Positions 1 to 7,179 of a DNA stretch of 25,650 bases are shown here, piece after piece. A program made the translations under genes and the position numbers. The notes beneath the pieces are model-generated. The model worked only from the letters and a program-made list of their open reading frames with translations, ran no database searches and was not told the origin of the DNA. Source of the DNA: Candidatus Lloydbacteria bacterium RIFCSPLOWO2_02_FULL_54_12 (GTDB lineage Bacteria > Patescibacteriota > Minisyncoccia > Phycocordibacterales > UBA6899); contig MHLS01000017.1 of assembly GCA_001819095.1 (NCBI GenBank), forward strand, positions 12,031 through 37,680, given 5' to 3'. The number at the start of each line of letters is the position of its first letter. Position 1 is the stretch's first letter.

Positions 1-2
1 AG

Positions 3-356
3 GTCGCGATTGACGCCGACGATGTGTCCGAGCGGACGGTGCGCGTTCTTCATGAATATGTTCCTGCCGAATTGGGCGGTGTAGTTTTTCTTTCCGGCGG
101 ACAGACTTCCGCCGACGCATTCAAGAACCTCGACGCTATCGCCAAGAAGGGGCCTCATCCGTGGGGTATGACCTTTTCATACTCGCGCGCACTGCAAGAC
201 TCCGTGCTCAAGCATTGGGCGGCAAAAAGGGATGATGTTGCGGGCGCCAAAGCGCTTTTTGGACGGCAGTTACAGACGGTCGCGGCCGCGCGCGAAGGTA
301 CGCTCGAGAGCGGGGGCGATGCGGACAGTTTCGTCTCTGCGAGTCAGGATATATAA
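3..356 (+). CDS. Fructose-bisphosphate aldolase class I, C-terminal part
   Basis: This is the 3' end of a gene cut by the window edge; the frame is open from base 3 to TAA at 354-356. It should cleave or condense fructose-1,6-bisphosphate with dihydroxyacetone phosphate and glyceraldehyde-3-phosphate in glycolysis/gluconeogenesis, in the cytoplasm. The visible part matches the end of the class I (Schiff-base) family: VVFLSGGQT, the phosphate-binding loop, then NLDAI, PWGMTFSYSRALQ, whose Arg belongs to the substrate pocket, and a helical tail. The catalytic Lys lies upstream of the window. A short hairpin related to the window's 3'-end palindromes follows 28 bases after the stop. Family assignment is confident; class II enzymes lack these motifs. 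Confidence 0.9.
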   Translation, partial: VAIDADDVSERTVRVLHEYVPAELGGVVFLSGGQTSADAFKNLDAIAKKGPHPWGMTFSYSRALQDSVLKHWAAKRDDVAGAKALFGRQLQTVAAAREGTLESGGDADSFVSASQDI

Positions 357-384
357 TAGTCAGTCGCAGTCATTAGTCATTAGC

Positions 385-413
385 GTGTTTTCAAGGTCTG
401 ACCTCGGAAACAC
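385..413. repeat. Short hairpin with AAGGT/ACCT core after aldolase gene
   Basis: GTGTTT pairs with AAACAC around a core AAGGTctgACCT. The core is the same as in the longer palindromes elsewhere in the window, and the position just after a stop codon is the same. It may be a short or decayed member of that family acting as a 3'-end element. There is no long U-tract. The rest of 357-443 holds short TAGTCAT-type repeats only. Confidence 0.45.
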
Positions 414-443
414 CGTCAAACCTTTAGTCATCAGTAAATTTCT

Positions 444-1463
444 ATGAAAAATCCTCTTTTGCTTTCAGTATATGTGGGTGCATTCATGTTTTTTGCCGCC
501 GGTACCGCATTTGCCGCGACGGATGATTACGCTCATTATTTCGGTTTTGATGAAGGAACGGGGCGGACCGTCGGCGATGCGAAGGGCGGACAGAACGGCG
601 TTTTCACCGGCACTTCGACCGGCTTCGGCTGGGCGTCGGGAATGGTCGGGACCGCACTCGGAATGGACGGAAAGGATGGCGAGAGCATCGTGCTCCCTGA
701 CGCGTTCTTAAGCGGAAGCCAAGGTTCGATCGTTGTCTGGTTCAAGTTGAACTCGCTTTCCAACGGCAACATCATCTTCTCCGGACGCTCGACGACCGAC
801 AACTATATCCACGCCGCCCTCATGGTGGACTTCGAAGGACGTCCGCAGTTCGCATTCCGCACGACGACCGGCGGCGTCGACAGGAAGGCGCAGGGCAGTA
901 GGATCCTCAACAAGAACGAGTGGTATCAGATCGTGTTCACTGCGGACGGTCAGAGTTATCACATGTTCGTGAACGGCGAGGAGGTCACTGTGGGGGGCGA
1001 CAATATCGGCAAATGGTTTCCCGACCTCACCAACCATACACTCTCGTACCGGATCGGCTCACTCTCCTCAAATATCGTGAACGGTGTCTTCGACGGCTAC
1101 CTCGACGATCTACGTATCTACGGTCGTGCGCTGACGTCCTCCGATGTTGCCGCGCTCTACAACAACGGAAGTCCGGGGACACCGGGGCTTCCCGTGGCGG
1201 CACAGCCCGCCCCTCCCGTGGTCACGGTTGAGGTCACCTTGCCGTCCGCCGCGACGACCACTGCGACGGTCGTGACCTCGAGTGTCGTTCCGAGCACGGT
1301 GTCTGCGGAAGGAGCGACGGTCACGGTTGCTCCGCAGGCGACGGTCGCCACGGATCTTGTCGCACAACGAAAGGCGCTCATTGACGAGCTCATCAAACAG
1401 ATCCTTGTCCTTATCGGCGAATTGCAGAAACAGCTTGCCGCCCTTAAGGCACAAGGAGCATAG
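444..1463 (+). CDS. Secreted LamG-domain (concanavalin A-like) protein
   Basis: This 339-residue exported protein probably acts at the cell surface as a glycan or protein binder; no enzyme motif was seen. Residues 1-25 form a signal peptide ending AGTAFAA. Residues about 28-240 resemble a LamG/jelly-roll domain (YFGFDEGTG start, WFKLNSLSNGNIIFSG, GYLDDLRIYGRALTSSDVAALY end). A low-complexity Val/Thr/Ala/Pro linker follows, then a C-terminal amphipathic helix (about 300-339, repeated LI.EL...L..QL) likely to form a coiled coil. ATG at 444 is chosen because the signal peptide starts there; no Shine-Dalgarno is visible. Its ligand cannot be inferred. No terminator was seen in the 41 bases before the next gene, so the two may be co-transcribed. 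Confidence 0.8.
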   Translation: MKNPLLLSVYVGAFMFFAAGTAFAATDDYAHYFGFDEGTGRTVGDAKGGQNGVFTGTSTGFGWASGMVGTALGMDGKDGESIVLPDAFLSGSQGSIVVWFKLNSLSNGNIIFSGRSTTDNYIHAALMVDFEGRPQFAFRTTTGGVDRKAQGSRILNKNEWYQIVFTADGQSYHMFVNGEEVTVGGDNIGKWFPDLTNHTLSYRIGSLSSNIVNGVFDGYLDDLRIYGRALTSSDVAALYNNGSPGTPGLPVAAQPAPPVVTVEVTLPSAATTTATVVTSSVVPSTVSAEGATVTVAPQATVATDLVAQRKALIDELIKQILVLIGELQKQLAALKAQGA

Positions 1464-1504
1464 TGAAAGCGGCGGTGATTATCTTCGTTTAATTCGACAA
1501 TCTT

Positions 1505-2473
1505 ATGCCAACGATCTATGTAACAAGAAAGATCCCCGATATAGGGCTCGCGATGCTTCGCGGAAAAGGGTTCACGCTTGATGTTTCCGAGAAGGACGGT
1601 GTGCTCACCAAGGAAGAATTGCTAGGTGCGCTTCGGAAGAGATCCTACGACGGCGTGCTGTGCCTTCTGACCGATACCATCAACGCGGAGACGTTCGCCG
1701 CGGTTCCGTCCGCGAAGATTTTTGCCAATTATGCGGTCGGATTCAACAATATTGACGTCGCCGAAGCGAAGAAGCGCGGCGTCACGATTACGAATACACC
1801 CGGCGCGCTGACGAATACGGTGGCAGAGCACGCCATGGCGCTCATCATGGCCGTCGCGACGCGCACCGCGGAGGGTGACCGGTTGATGAGAAGCGGCAAG
1901 TGGGGCGGATGGGGCCCGATGCAGTTGTTGGGCGCCGACTTGAAAGGAAAGACACTTGGCGTCTTGGGTGCCGGACGCATCGGCTCGCGGCTCGCGTTCC
2001 ATTGTCAGAAGGGATTCGAGATGAACGTCATATACTATGATGTGAAGCAGAATACGGAGTTTGAAAAAGAGACCGGTGCAAAATTTTGCGCGACTCCCGA
2101 GGAAGTCCTCAAGGAGGCCGATGTGGTCTCCGTGCACGTGCCGCTTCTTGATTCGACGAAACATCTCATCAATGCCGAACGATTGAAGTTGATGAAAAAG
2201 ACCGCGTACCTCGTCAATACCTCGCGCGGCCCCGTCGTCGACGAGGCGGCGCTCGTGGAAGCGCTCAAGTCGGGCACCATCGCCGGTGCAGGTCTTGATG
2301 TGTACGAGAGTGAGCCGAAGACGGCACCCGGGCTTACGGAGTGCGAGAATGCCGTCCTTACTCCCCATATCGCCTCGGCGACTGAAACAACGCGCGGAGA
2401 AATGGCGCGACTAGCCGCAGAAAATCTCATCGCATTCTTCGACGGTAAAACTCCGCCGAATTTGGTGCAATAA
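1505..2473 (+). CDS. D-isomer specific 2-hydroxyacid dehydrogenase
   Basis: This 322-residue NAD(P)-dependent oxidoreductase is of the glyoxylate/hydroxypyruvate reductase or glycerate dehydrogenase type. It would interconvert a 2-keto acid and a D-2-hydroxy acid in the cytoplasm. The Rossmann motif GAGRIG is at 155-160. The catalytic triad is at Arg241 (NTSRG), Glu270 (YESEP) and His288 (PHIAS), close to the positions known in glycerate dehydrogenase. Length is normal and the protein looks intact. The exact substrate cannot be read from sequence. ATG at 1505 has no Shine-Dalgarno; TTTAAT at 1488-1493 could be a -10 box giving a very short leader. A family palindrome follows 15 bases after the stop. 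Confidence 0.9.
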   Translation: MPTIYVTRKIPDIGLAMLRGKGFTLDVSEKDGVLTKEELLGALRKRSYDGVLCLLTDTINAETFAAVPSAKIFANYAVGFNNIDVAEAKKRGVTITNTPGALTNTVAEHAMALIMAVATRTAEGDRLMRSGKWGGWGPMQLLGADLKGKTLGVLGAGRIGSRLAFHCQKGFEMNVIYYDVKQNTEFEKETGAKFCATPEEVLKEADVVSVHVPLLDSTKHLINAERLKLMKKTAYLVNTSRGPVVDEAALVEALKSGTIAGAGLDVYESEPKTAPGLTECENAVLTPHIASATETTRGEMARLAAENLIAFFDGKTPPNLVQ

Positions 2474-2488
2474 TAAAGACAGCCTAAG

Positions 2489-2544
2489 CGAAATATAAGG
2501 TCCGACCTTGGGGATTGATTCTTAAAGTCGGACCTTATATTTCG
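2489..2544. repeat. 3'-end palindrome, copy 1
   Basis: Long inverted repeat with arms CGAAATATAAGGTCCGAC and GTCGGACCTTATATTTCG around a GGATTgATTC centre. It follows the dehydrogenase stop by 15 bases. The outer arm reads ATATAAGG where most copies read ATACAAGG, and the opposite arm carries the matching change. Likely a transcript 3'-end element. Confidence 0.85.
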
Positions 2545-2585
2545 TTGACCCTGCGGCAGAGGAGCGGGGTATTCTGGATGCTTCT

Positions 2586-2628
2586 AATAAAAAATCCGCC
2601 TGCCTGCGTATACAGGCCAAAGGCGGAT
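2586..2628 (-). terminator. Rho-independent terminator for the 2639-3043 gene
   Basis: Read on the minus strand, ATCCGCC pairs with GGCGGAT with a second inner CCTG/CAGG stem, followed by TTTTTTATT. It lies ten bases after the minus-strand stop codon. This is a classic GC hairpin with a U-tract, unlike the palindromes after the housekeeping genes. Confidence 0.85.
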
Positions 2629-2638
2629 CGGTGCGAAG

Positions 2639-3043
2639 TTACTCGCCGCAAGCGTTGAACTGTTCTTGCGTGAGTCCGACCTCGTCGAGGAAGCGCTTGA
2701 AGGCTTCCGCATTTTCTTTTTGGGTGTACGCGAGCCAGTTTTTCTCCGGCGAGTTGCGCACATAGATGACGAATTTCGGGTTGGCGCCTTGCGTCACCTC
2801 GCCCTGCACGACCTTCTCGCCGTTCAGCGTAATGACCATCATGACCTTGAGCGAGTCGGCGGCCATTTGTACGTAGTCGCTCGATACAAGCGTTTTTCCG
2901 GCATGCTTGGTGCATGTGGCTGATTCTTTTTGCCACGTGGCCAAGTCTCCCGGAAGCGACGGCTCTGTCGTCGGCGTCGCCGCAAAGGCGGTATTGATGA
3001 CAAACACAAACACGAGCGCGGTAAGCGCCACAAGTCGTTTCAC
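2639..3043 (-). CDS. Small exported protein, function unknown
   Basis: I do not recognise this 134-residue protein. Start is GTG at 3043, preceded by AGAAGGAGAG at good spacing; the longer open frame upstream has no such signal. Residues 1-21 are a signal peptide (KRLVALTALVFVFVINTAFAA). The mature part is mixed and charged, with one Cys near its start (CTKHAG) and one near its end (NACGE) that could form a disulfide outside the cell. The middle (VMMVITLNGEKV, KFVIYVRNS) looks like beta strands and the end is helical. It is transcribed away from rplY and ends in its own terminator, so it is a stand-alone unit. Confidence 0.7.
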   Translation of the reverse strand: MKRLVALTALVFVFVINTAFAATPTTEPSLPGDLATWQKESATCTKHAGKTLVSSDYVQMAADSLKVMMVITLNGEKVVQGEVTQGANPKFVIYVRNSPEKNWLAYTQKENAEAFKRFLDEVGLTQEQFNACGE

Positions 3044-3083
3044 GGTATTCTCTCCTTCTGGTGTGTAGAACTGCTCCAGTATC

Positions 3084-3114
3084 ATTTTACAGGAAGAGCG
3101 CGGCACTGGTGCAA
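3084..3114 (-). promoter_or_regulatory. Possible promoter of the small exported protein
   Basis: On the minus strand TTGCAC is followed after 19 bases by TAAAAT, leaving about a 35-base leader before the GTG start. The spacer is longer than ideal, so this is tentative. Confidence 0.3.
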
Positions 3115-3206
3115 CGGATAATAACCCAGGACACGGAAGACGACATTTGACAAACATTTCGCATGAAGTTTTTGGTGTAGCGCTGTGCGGAGACGGCATC
3201 GGAGTG

Positions 3207-3235
3207 TTGTCAAAAATAGCGATTTTTGCTACTGT
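3207..3235 (+). promoter_or_regulatory. Candidate rplY promoter
   Basis: TTGTCA, 17 bases, TACTGT; transcription would start about 25 bases before the rplY ATG. A second candidate -10, GATAAT, lies at 3251-3256. Confidence 0.4.
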
Positions 3236-3266
3236 GGGCGTTAATTACGAGATAATTTTTGAGATT

Positions 3267-3953
3267 ATGATAACGCTCAACGCAGAAGCGCGAGACGTGA
3301 AAGTGAATCCGAAAATGGTGAGGAAGCAGGGGAAGGTCCCCGCAGTTTTTTACGGGAAAGGGAAGGAGTCCACTCCCGTTGCGGTCGACGCATTAGCATT
3401 CGGGAAGGTCTACGATGAGGCCGGCGAATCGACCATTATTTCTCTTGCCACGCCCAAGGGTGCTTTTGATGCGCTGATCCACGATGTGGCGCTTGATCCG
3501 GTGATCGGCAACCCGATACACATTGATTTTTACGTGATTGCCAAAGACCAGAAGCTACAGGTCGACGTTCCGCTCGAATTTGTCGGCATCGCTCCGGCAG
3601 AAAAACTCGGCGGTATCGTGATGAGGGTCATGCACGAGTTGCGCATTGAGGCGCTTCCGGCAAAACTCCCCCAACAGATCACTGTCGATCTCTCAAAGTT
3701 GGTCGATCTCGAAAGCGATATTACGGTCGGCGATCTCGATCTCGGCGAAGGTGTGAAGGCGCTCGTTCCGCTCTCCGAAACTGTGGCGGGCGTCACGGTT
3801 CCTAAAGAGGAAGAGGAGGCGCCGGTCGCACCGATCGACCTTTCAGCAATCGAAGTGGAAAAGAAGGGAAAGAAAGAAGAAGAGGGTGGCGAGGGCGAAG
3901 CGGCTCCTCCTTCTGCAAAGAAAGGCGCACCTGCAAAAGAGAAGTCTTCGTAG
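3267..3953 (+). CDS. rplY: Ribosomal protein L25 (TL5/CTC type)
   Basis: This is the 5S rRNA-binding protein of the large ribosomal subunit, in the long two-domain form. Residues 1-90 are the L25 domain (NAEARDVKVNP, RKQGKVPAVFYGKGKESTPVAV, then DALIHDVALDPVIGNPIHIDFYVI). Residues about 92-185 are the beta-rich TL5/CTC domain. The tail from about 190 is a low-complexity Glu/Lys/Ala/Pro extension. The frame is open further upstream, but the family begins at MITLNAEAR, so ATG 3267 is chosen; no Shine-Dalgarno is present. A 3'-end palindrome follows 28 bases after the stop, and directly after that the next gene's -10 box. Confidence 0.92.
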   Translation: MITLNAEARDVKVNPKMVRKQGKVPAVFYGKGKESTPVAVDALAFGKVYDEAGESTIISLATPKGAFDALIHDVALDPVIGNPIHIDFYVIAKDQKLQVDVPLEFVGIAPAEKLGGIVMRVMHELRIEALPAKLPQQITVDLSKLVDLESDITVGDLDLGEGVKALVPLSETVAGVTVPKEEEEAPVAPIDLSAIEVEKKGKKEEEGGEGEAAPPSAKKGAPAKEKSS

Positions 3954-3981
3954 ACATCAGGAACAAGAAGGAACTCCAGAA

Positions 3982-4035
3982 AAAATACAAGGTCTGACCT
4001 TAGGAATCAATCCCCAAGGTCCGACCTTGTATTTT
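3982..4035. repeat. 3'-end palindrome, copy 2
   Basis: Arms AAAATACAAGGTC and GACCTTGTATTTT. Each arm contains a local palindrome (AAGGTctgACCTT and AAGGTccgACCTT). It lies between the rplY stop and the -10 box of the muramidase-like gene, so it occupies the place where that promoter's -35 would be. Confidence 0.85.
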
Positions 4036-4040
4036 GAGGG

Positions 4041-4046
4041 TATAAT
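4041..4046 (+). promoter_or_regulatory. Perfect -10 box, TATAAT six bases before ATG
   Basis: TATAAT ends seven bases before the A of the start codon at 4053, so transcription would begin at or next to the ATG and give a leaderless mRNA. No good -35 is present. The same spacing occurs before pheS and dnaE. Confidence 0.65.
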
Positions 4047-4052
4047 GAAGGC

Positions 4053-5411
4053 ATGCGCCTTGATTCACTTGCTAAGCGGGAATTGTTACTTGTTTGTGCA
4101 TTCGTCACCCTTCTTTCACCCGGGCTTCTTTTTGCGCAGACCGATTCTACGGCGGAAAAACAGGCCGCCCTTGAGCAGGAACTTGCCGATATCAATCAGG
4201 AGATTGCGGGACTATCCAACACGATCTCGACTCTCTCCACCGAGAGCGCAAGCCTTGACCGCGACATCAGGCTTCTGAACGCGACCATCGACCGCGCGAA
4301 CCTGAACATCAAGGCGAAGAATCTTCAGATCTCCCGTCTTGGCGCCGGCATCCTCGAGAAATCGAAGACCGTGCGTGAGCTGGGGAAGCGCATCGATCGG
4401 GAAAAACAGTCGCTTGCCCAACTGATAAGAAAAACGAACGAGATCGATCAGGCAGGCGCACTCGAGGTATTGCTCTCCGGAAAGGACCTCTCGGACTTTT
4501 TCCTCGACCTCGACTCCTTCGACGCTATCCGCGCAGGGCTTAAGAACTCGTCGGAGGCCTTGAAGAGCGCCAAGCTCGAGAATCAGGCCGCACAAGAGGC
4601 GCTTGAAGAGAGACAGGCACAAGAGATGGACGCAAAGGCGGAATTGGAGCGCAACAAGCGTCTGGTCGAGGCTAACGAAAAGGCCAAGACGGTCCTCTTG
4701 GCCATCACGAAGAATAAACAAAAAGGATATGCGAAGGTGCTCGCCGACCGCAAGGCGCGCGCTGCGGAGATACGCGCCGCGCTTTTTGCGCTCCGTGACA
4801 CGGGTGAGATCTCGTTCGGACAGGCGTATGATTATGCGGTCACCGTTTCGACGAAGACCGGCGTTCGCCCCGCTTTTCTCCTTGCGATCTTTCAGCAGGA
4901 ATCAAGCTTCGGCAAGAATCAGGGGTCATGTTATCTCAAGAATCAGGCGACCGGTGCCGGCGTCGGCGTACGGACCGGAAACGTCATTCTCAAGGTGATG
5001 AATCCGTCGCGCGACATTCCGCCCTTTCTTTCGATCACGAGCGAACTTGGGCGCGACCCGTGGAACACACTCGTTTCGTGTCCGCAGTCGGTGGGCTGGG
5101 GAGGGGCGATGGGCGCGGCGCAATTTATTCCTTCCACATGGATGTTGTTCAAGACTAAGATAGAGAAAGCTCTTAGTATCGACACGGCGGACCCGTGGCG
5201 CGCCCGCGACGCATTCATGGCGGCGGGTATATATCTTTCGGAGTTGGGTGCCAAGTCCGGTTCATACAGTGCAGAGCGTGATGCGGCATGTCGATATTTT
5301 TCGGGCTCTAAATGCAGTCGTTCGAGTTGGGCGGCGACGTACGGAAATCAGGTAATGAGTAAGGCTGCCATTATCCAAGAAACCATGATCGACCCCTTAC
5401 AGAATACGTAA
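4053..5411 (+). CDS. Secreted coiled-coil lytic transglycosylase-like protein
   Basis: This 452-residue protein probably works in the cell wall. Residues 1-29 are a signal peptide (LLLVCAFVTLLSPGLLFAQ). About 30-240 is a long coiled coil like those of EnvC/PcsB-type wall hydrolases, interrupted by a GALEVLLSGKDLSDFFLDLD segment of the kind seen in that group. About 258-445 is a lysozyme-fold domain of the SLT/MltB kind: AFLLAIFQQESSFG with likely catalytic Glu283, GAMGAAQFIPSTW, and ADPWRARDAFMAAGIYLSELGA. Cys pairs (SCYL, SCPQS, AACRYF, SKCS) could form disulfides. It would cut glycan strands, with the coiled coil used for localisation or control. The last residues QNT and the stop lie inside the branched palindrome that follows. 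Confidence 0.82.
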   Translation: MRLDSLAKRELLLVCAFVTLLSPGLLFAQTDSTAEKQAALEQELADINQEIAGLSNTISTLSTESASLDRDIRLLNATIDRANLNIKAKNLQISRLGAGILEKSKTVRELGKRIDREKQSLAQLIRKTNEIDQAGALEVLLSGKDLSDFFLDLDSFDAIRAGLKNSSEALKSAKLENQAAQEALEERQAQEMDAKAELERNKRLVEANEKAKTVLLAITKNKQKGYAKVLADRKARAAEIRAALFALRDTGEISFGQAYDYAVTVSTKTGVRPAFLLAIFQQESSFGKNQGSCYLKNQATGAGVGVRTGNVILKVMNPSRDIPPFLSITSELGRDPWNTLVSCPQSVGWGGAMGAAQFIPSTWMLFKTKIEKALSIDTADPWRARDAFMAAGIYLSELGAKSGSYSAERDAACRYFSGSKCSRSSWAATYGNQVMSKAAIIQETMIDPLQNT

Positions 5412-5530
5412 TTCTGGCGAGCTATGTCGTTGTCTTCAGAACGAGCCCCGCTCGTCGTACTGGGAAGTACGCCTCGGGAGGCATCGTTCCTCGACGCCTA
5501 ATATCTCATCCAGAATTACGCATTCTGTGA
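5397..5530. repeat. Branched palindromic element (about 134 bp)
   Basis: Outer arms CAGAATACGTAATTCTGG (5400-5417) and CCAGAATTACGCATTCTG (5510-5527) pair with one mismatch, and each arm is itself a palindrome. Inside are ACGAGC/GCTCGT (5441-5455), CGTACT/AGTACG (5456-5471) and GCCTC/GAGGC (5471-5482). As RNA it would be a multi-branched fold. It overlaps the stop codon of the preceding gene. It could be a mobile palindrome, a structured RNA or a 3'-end element. The remaining 5531-5693 holds a GGGC/GCCC mini-hairpin near 5605 and two GTGTTTTGC copies, with no gene. Confidence 0.7.
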
Positions 5531-5653
5531 AACGCGCTAACGTATATTTACACTAAAGCGGATGTTCCCAGCACTTCATCGGTTTTAAGGTGTTTTGCGG
5601 GGCGGGGCTTGCCCAAAAAACCATATTTTGATAGAGTGTTTTGCATCAAGGTG

Positions 5654-5683
5654 TTGAATTACCTAGAGACTAGCGACTAATCA
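5654..5683 (+). promoter_or_regulatory. Weak candidate rpmE promoter
   Basis: TTGAAT, 18 bases, TAATCA, ending ten bases before the rpmE ATG. Both boxes are imperfect. Confidence 0.25.
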
Positions 5684-5693
5684 CTGACTACAT

Positions 5694-5921
5694 ATGAAAG
5701 CGGACATTCACCCGAAATACTTTCCGAAAGCAAAAGCAACCTGCGCCTGCGGGGCGGAGTTTATCGTCGGCTCGACCAAAGAGGCGATTGACATGGAGAT
5801 CTGCTCGCAGTGTCACCCGCTCTTTAGCGGTTTGGAGAAGGTCATGGATACCGCCGGACGGGTGGAGAAGTTCAAGGCACGCCGCGCTGCGGCCTCCACG
5901 AAGCCCAAGAAAGGGAAATAA
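5694..5921 (+). CDS. rpmE: Ribosomal protein L31, zinc-binding form
   Basis: A 75-residue protein of the large ribosomal subunit. Cys17, Cys19, Cys37 and Cys40 (CAC and CSQC) are the four zinc ligands of the C+ form. KADIHPKYFPKAKATCACG, ICSQCHPLFSG and the basic tail agree with the family in length and order. ATG 5694 has no Shine-Dalgarno. It lies upstream of prfA, a common bacterial neighbour, but here a palindrome and a separate -10 box stand between them. Confidence 0.93.
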   Translation: MKADIHPKYFPKAKATCACGAEFIVGSTKEAIDMEICSQCHPLFSGLEKVMDTAGRVEKFKARRAAASTKPKKGK

Positions 5922-5936
5922 CCCCGTTGAACTGAA

Positions 5937-5991
5937 AACGTACAAGGTCGGACCTTAGGAATTAATTCTTCAAGGTCCGACCTTGTACGTT
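5937..5991. repeat. 3'-end palindrome, copy 3
   Basis: Arms AACGTACAAGGTCGGACC and GGTCCGACCTTGTACGTT, centre GAATTAATTC, itself palindromic, so nearly the whole 55 bases can pair. It follows the rpmE stop by 15 bases. The outer bases differ from other copies (CGTAC) with matching change on the far side. Confidence 0.87.
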
Positions 5992-6010
5992 CGGGCCGGT
6001 TTTTTGCGCA

Positions 6011-6016
6011 TAAAAT
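6011..6016 (+). promoter_or_regulatory. -10 box four bases before prfA ATG
   Basis: TAAAAT with four bases before ATG at 6021 suggests a leaderless or nearly leaderless prfA transcript. No Shine-Dalgarno is present. Confidence 0.45.
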
Positions 6017-6020
6017 TGGT

Positions 6021-6998
6021 ATGGACCTCGAACTCTACAAGAAAAATTATAAGACCAAATACCTCGCGGAGGAGTACGAGCGTCTTTCGGCGCAGGCAGA
6101 AGAATTGAAAAAGATGGGCGGAGATCCGGACATGGCGGAATTAGCGAGAGAGGAATTGGGTTCGATCGAGGGTGCACGGAAGGAACTTGAGGAGAAGATG
6201 GACGCCATCTTTCGGGAAGACAAAGCGGAGGAAGAAAAGCCGCGGGATCTGGTCTTGGAAGTGCGCGCGGGCGTCGGCGGGGAAGAGGCGGCGATCTTCG
6301 CGCAGGACCTCGCCCTTATGTACGGGCGTTTCGCGACCAAAAGCGGCTGGTCGTTCCGGCCAATCGATGAGTCCCAAAGCGAGCTTGGTGGCTACAAGGA
6401 GGCGACGTTCGAATTGACGGGCGACGGCGCGTACGACCTTCTGCGCTTTGAAACGGGCGTCCATCGCATTCAGCGTGTTCCCGCCACGGAGAAGTCGGGA
6501 CGTATTCACACCTCGACCGCCTCCGTCATCGTGCTTCCCATCAGAAAGAAGGCCACGGTCACCATTAGTCCTGCCGATATTGAGATGAGTTTTACACGTT
6601 CGGGAGGCGCCGGCGGGCAGAATGTGAACAAGGTCGAGACCGCAGTGCATCTGGTGCACAAGCCCTCCGGTATTCACGTGCATTGCTCCGTTGAACGCTC
6701 ACAACTCAAAAATCGTGAGAAGGCGATGTCGATCTTGGTGGCAAAACTTGAACAGCTGAAGGACGAGGAAGAACTTAAGAAAAACGCCGATGCCCGCTCC
6801 CAAATAGGCACCGGCGATCGTTCCGAGAAGATACGCACTTACAACACGCTTCAGGACCGTGTCACTGACCACCGCATCAAGGAATCGTGGCATAATATCG
6901 AGGGTATCTTTCAGGGCGATATCGGGGATATCGTAGAAACGCTTGCCGAGCGGGCGAAAGCGGGCACATTGGGCCCTGCGGAAGGGGAAGAGGAATGA
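6021..6998 (+). CDS. prfA: Peptide chain release factor 1
   Basis: Releases finished peptides at UAA and UAG codons. The 325-residue protein has a shortened N-terminal helical domain compared with the usual roughly 360 residues. The stop-reading tripeptide Pro154-Ala155-Thr156 (RVPATE) marks it as RF1; RF2 carries SPF here. GGQ is at 198-200 within SGGAGGQNVNKVETAV, and the C-terminal part reaches RTYNTLQDRVTDHRI. Other genes in the window end in TGA, so RF2 should be encoded elsewhere. The gene ends in an acidic tail, and a palindrome starts five bases after the stop. Confidence 0.96.
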   Translation: MDLELYKKNYKTKYLAEEYERLSAQAEELKKMGGDPDMAELAREELGSIEGARKELEEKMDAIFREDKAEEEKPRDLVLEVRAGVGGEEAAIFAQDLALMYGRFATKSGWSFRPIDESQSELGGYKEATFELTGDGAYDLLRFETGVHRIQRVPATEKSGRIHTSTASVIVLPIRKKATVTISPADIEMSFTRSGGAGGQNVNKVETAVHLVHKPSGIHVHCSVERSQLKNREKAMSILVAKLEQLKDEEELKKNADARSQIGTGDRSEKIRTYNTLQDRVTDHRIKESWHNIEGIFQGDIGDIVETLAERAKAGTLGPAEGEEE

Positions 6999-7003
6999 CG
7001 AGA

Positions 7004-7062
7004 AAGAAATACAAGGTCGAACCTTGAAGAATTGATTCCTAAGGTTCGACCTTGTATTTCTT
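7004..7062. repeat. 3'-end palindrome, copy 4
   Basis: Arms AAGAAATACAAGGTCGAACC and GGTTCGACCTTGTATTTCTT with centre GAATtgATTC. It follows the prfA stop by five bases and is one of the longest copies (59 bp). Confidence 0.88.
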
Positions 7063-7129
7063 CGGGTATTCGGGTAATTCCCGTGGATTCACCCCGTGGA
7101 TGGGCGATTCGCGCTCTTTAGCGTGCCGC

Positions 7130-7158
7130 TTGCCATCCGAGTATCCATTTGTTAAACT
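7130..7158 (+). promoter_or_regulatory. Candidate rpsB promoter
   Basis: TTGCCA, 17 bases, TAAACT, the latter preceded by TGt (extended -10). The leader would be about 15 bases with no Shine-Dalgarno. Confidence 0.45.
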
Positions 7159-7179
7159 CCCCACATCATAAAAATCAAT

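Noticed and set aside
3147..3266. Longer L25 start at 3147
   Set aside because: The extra 40 residues match nothing in L25, the first codon overlaps a TTGACA-like sequence, and the family begins at ATG 3267.
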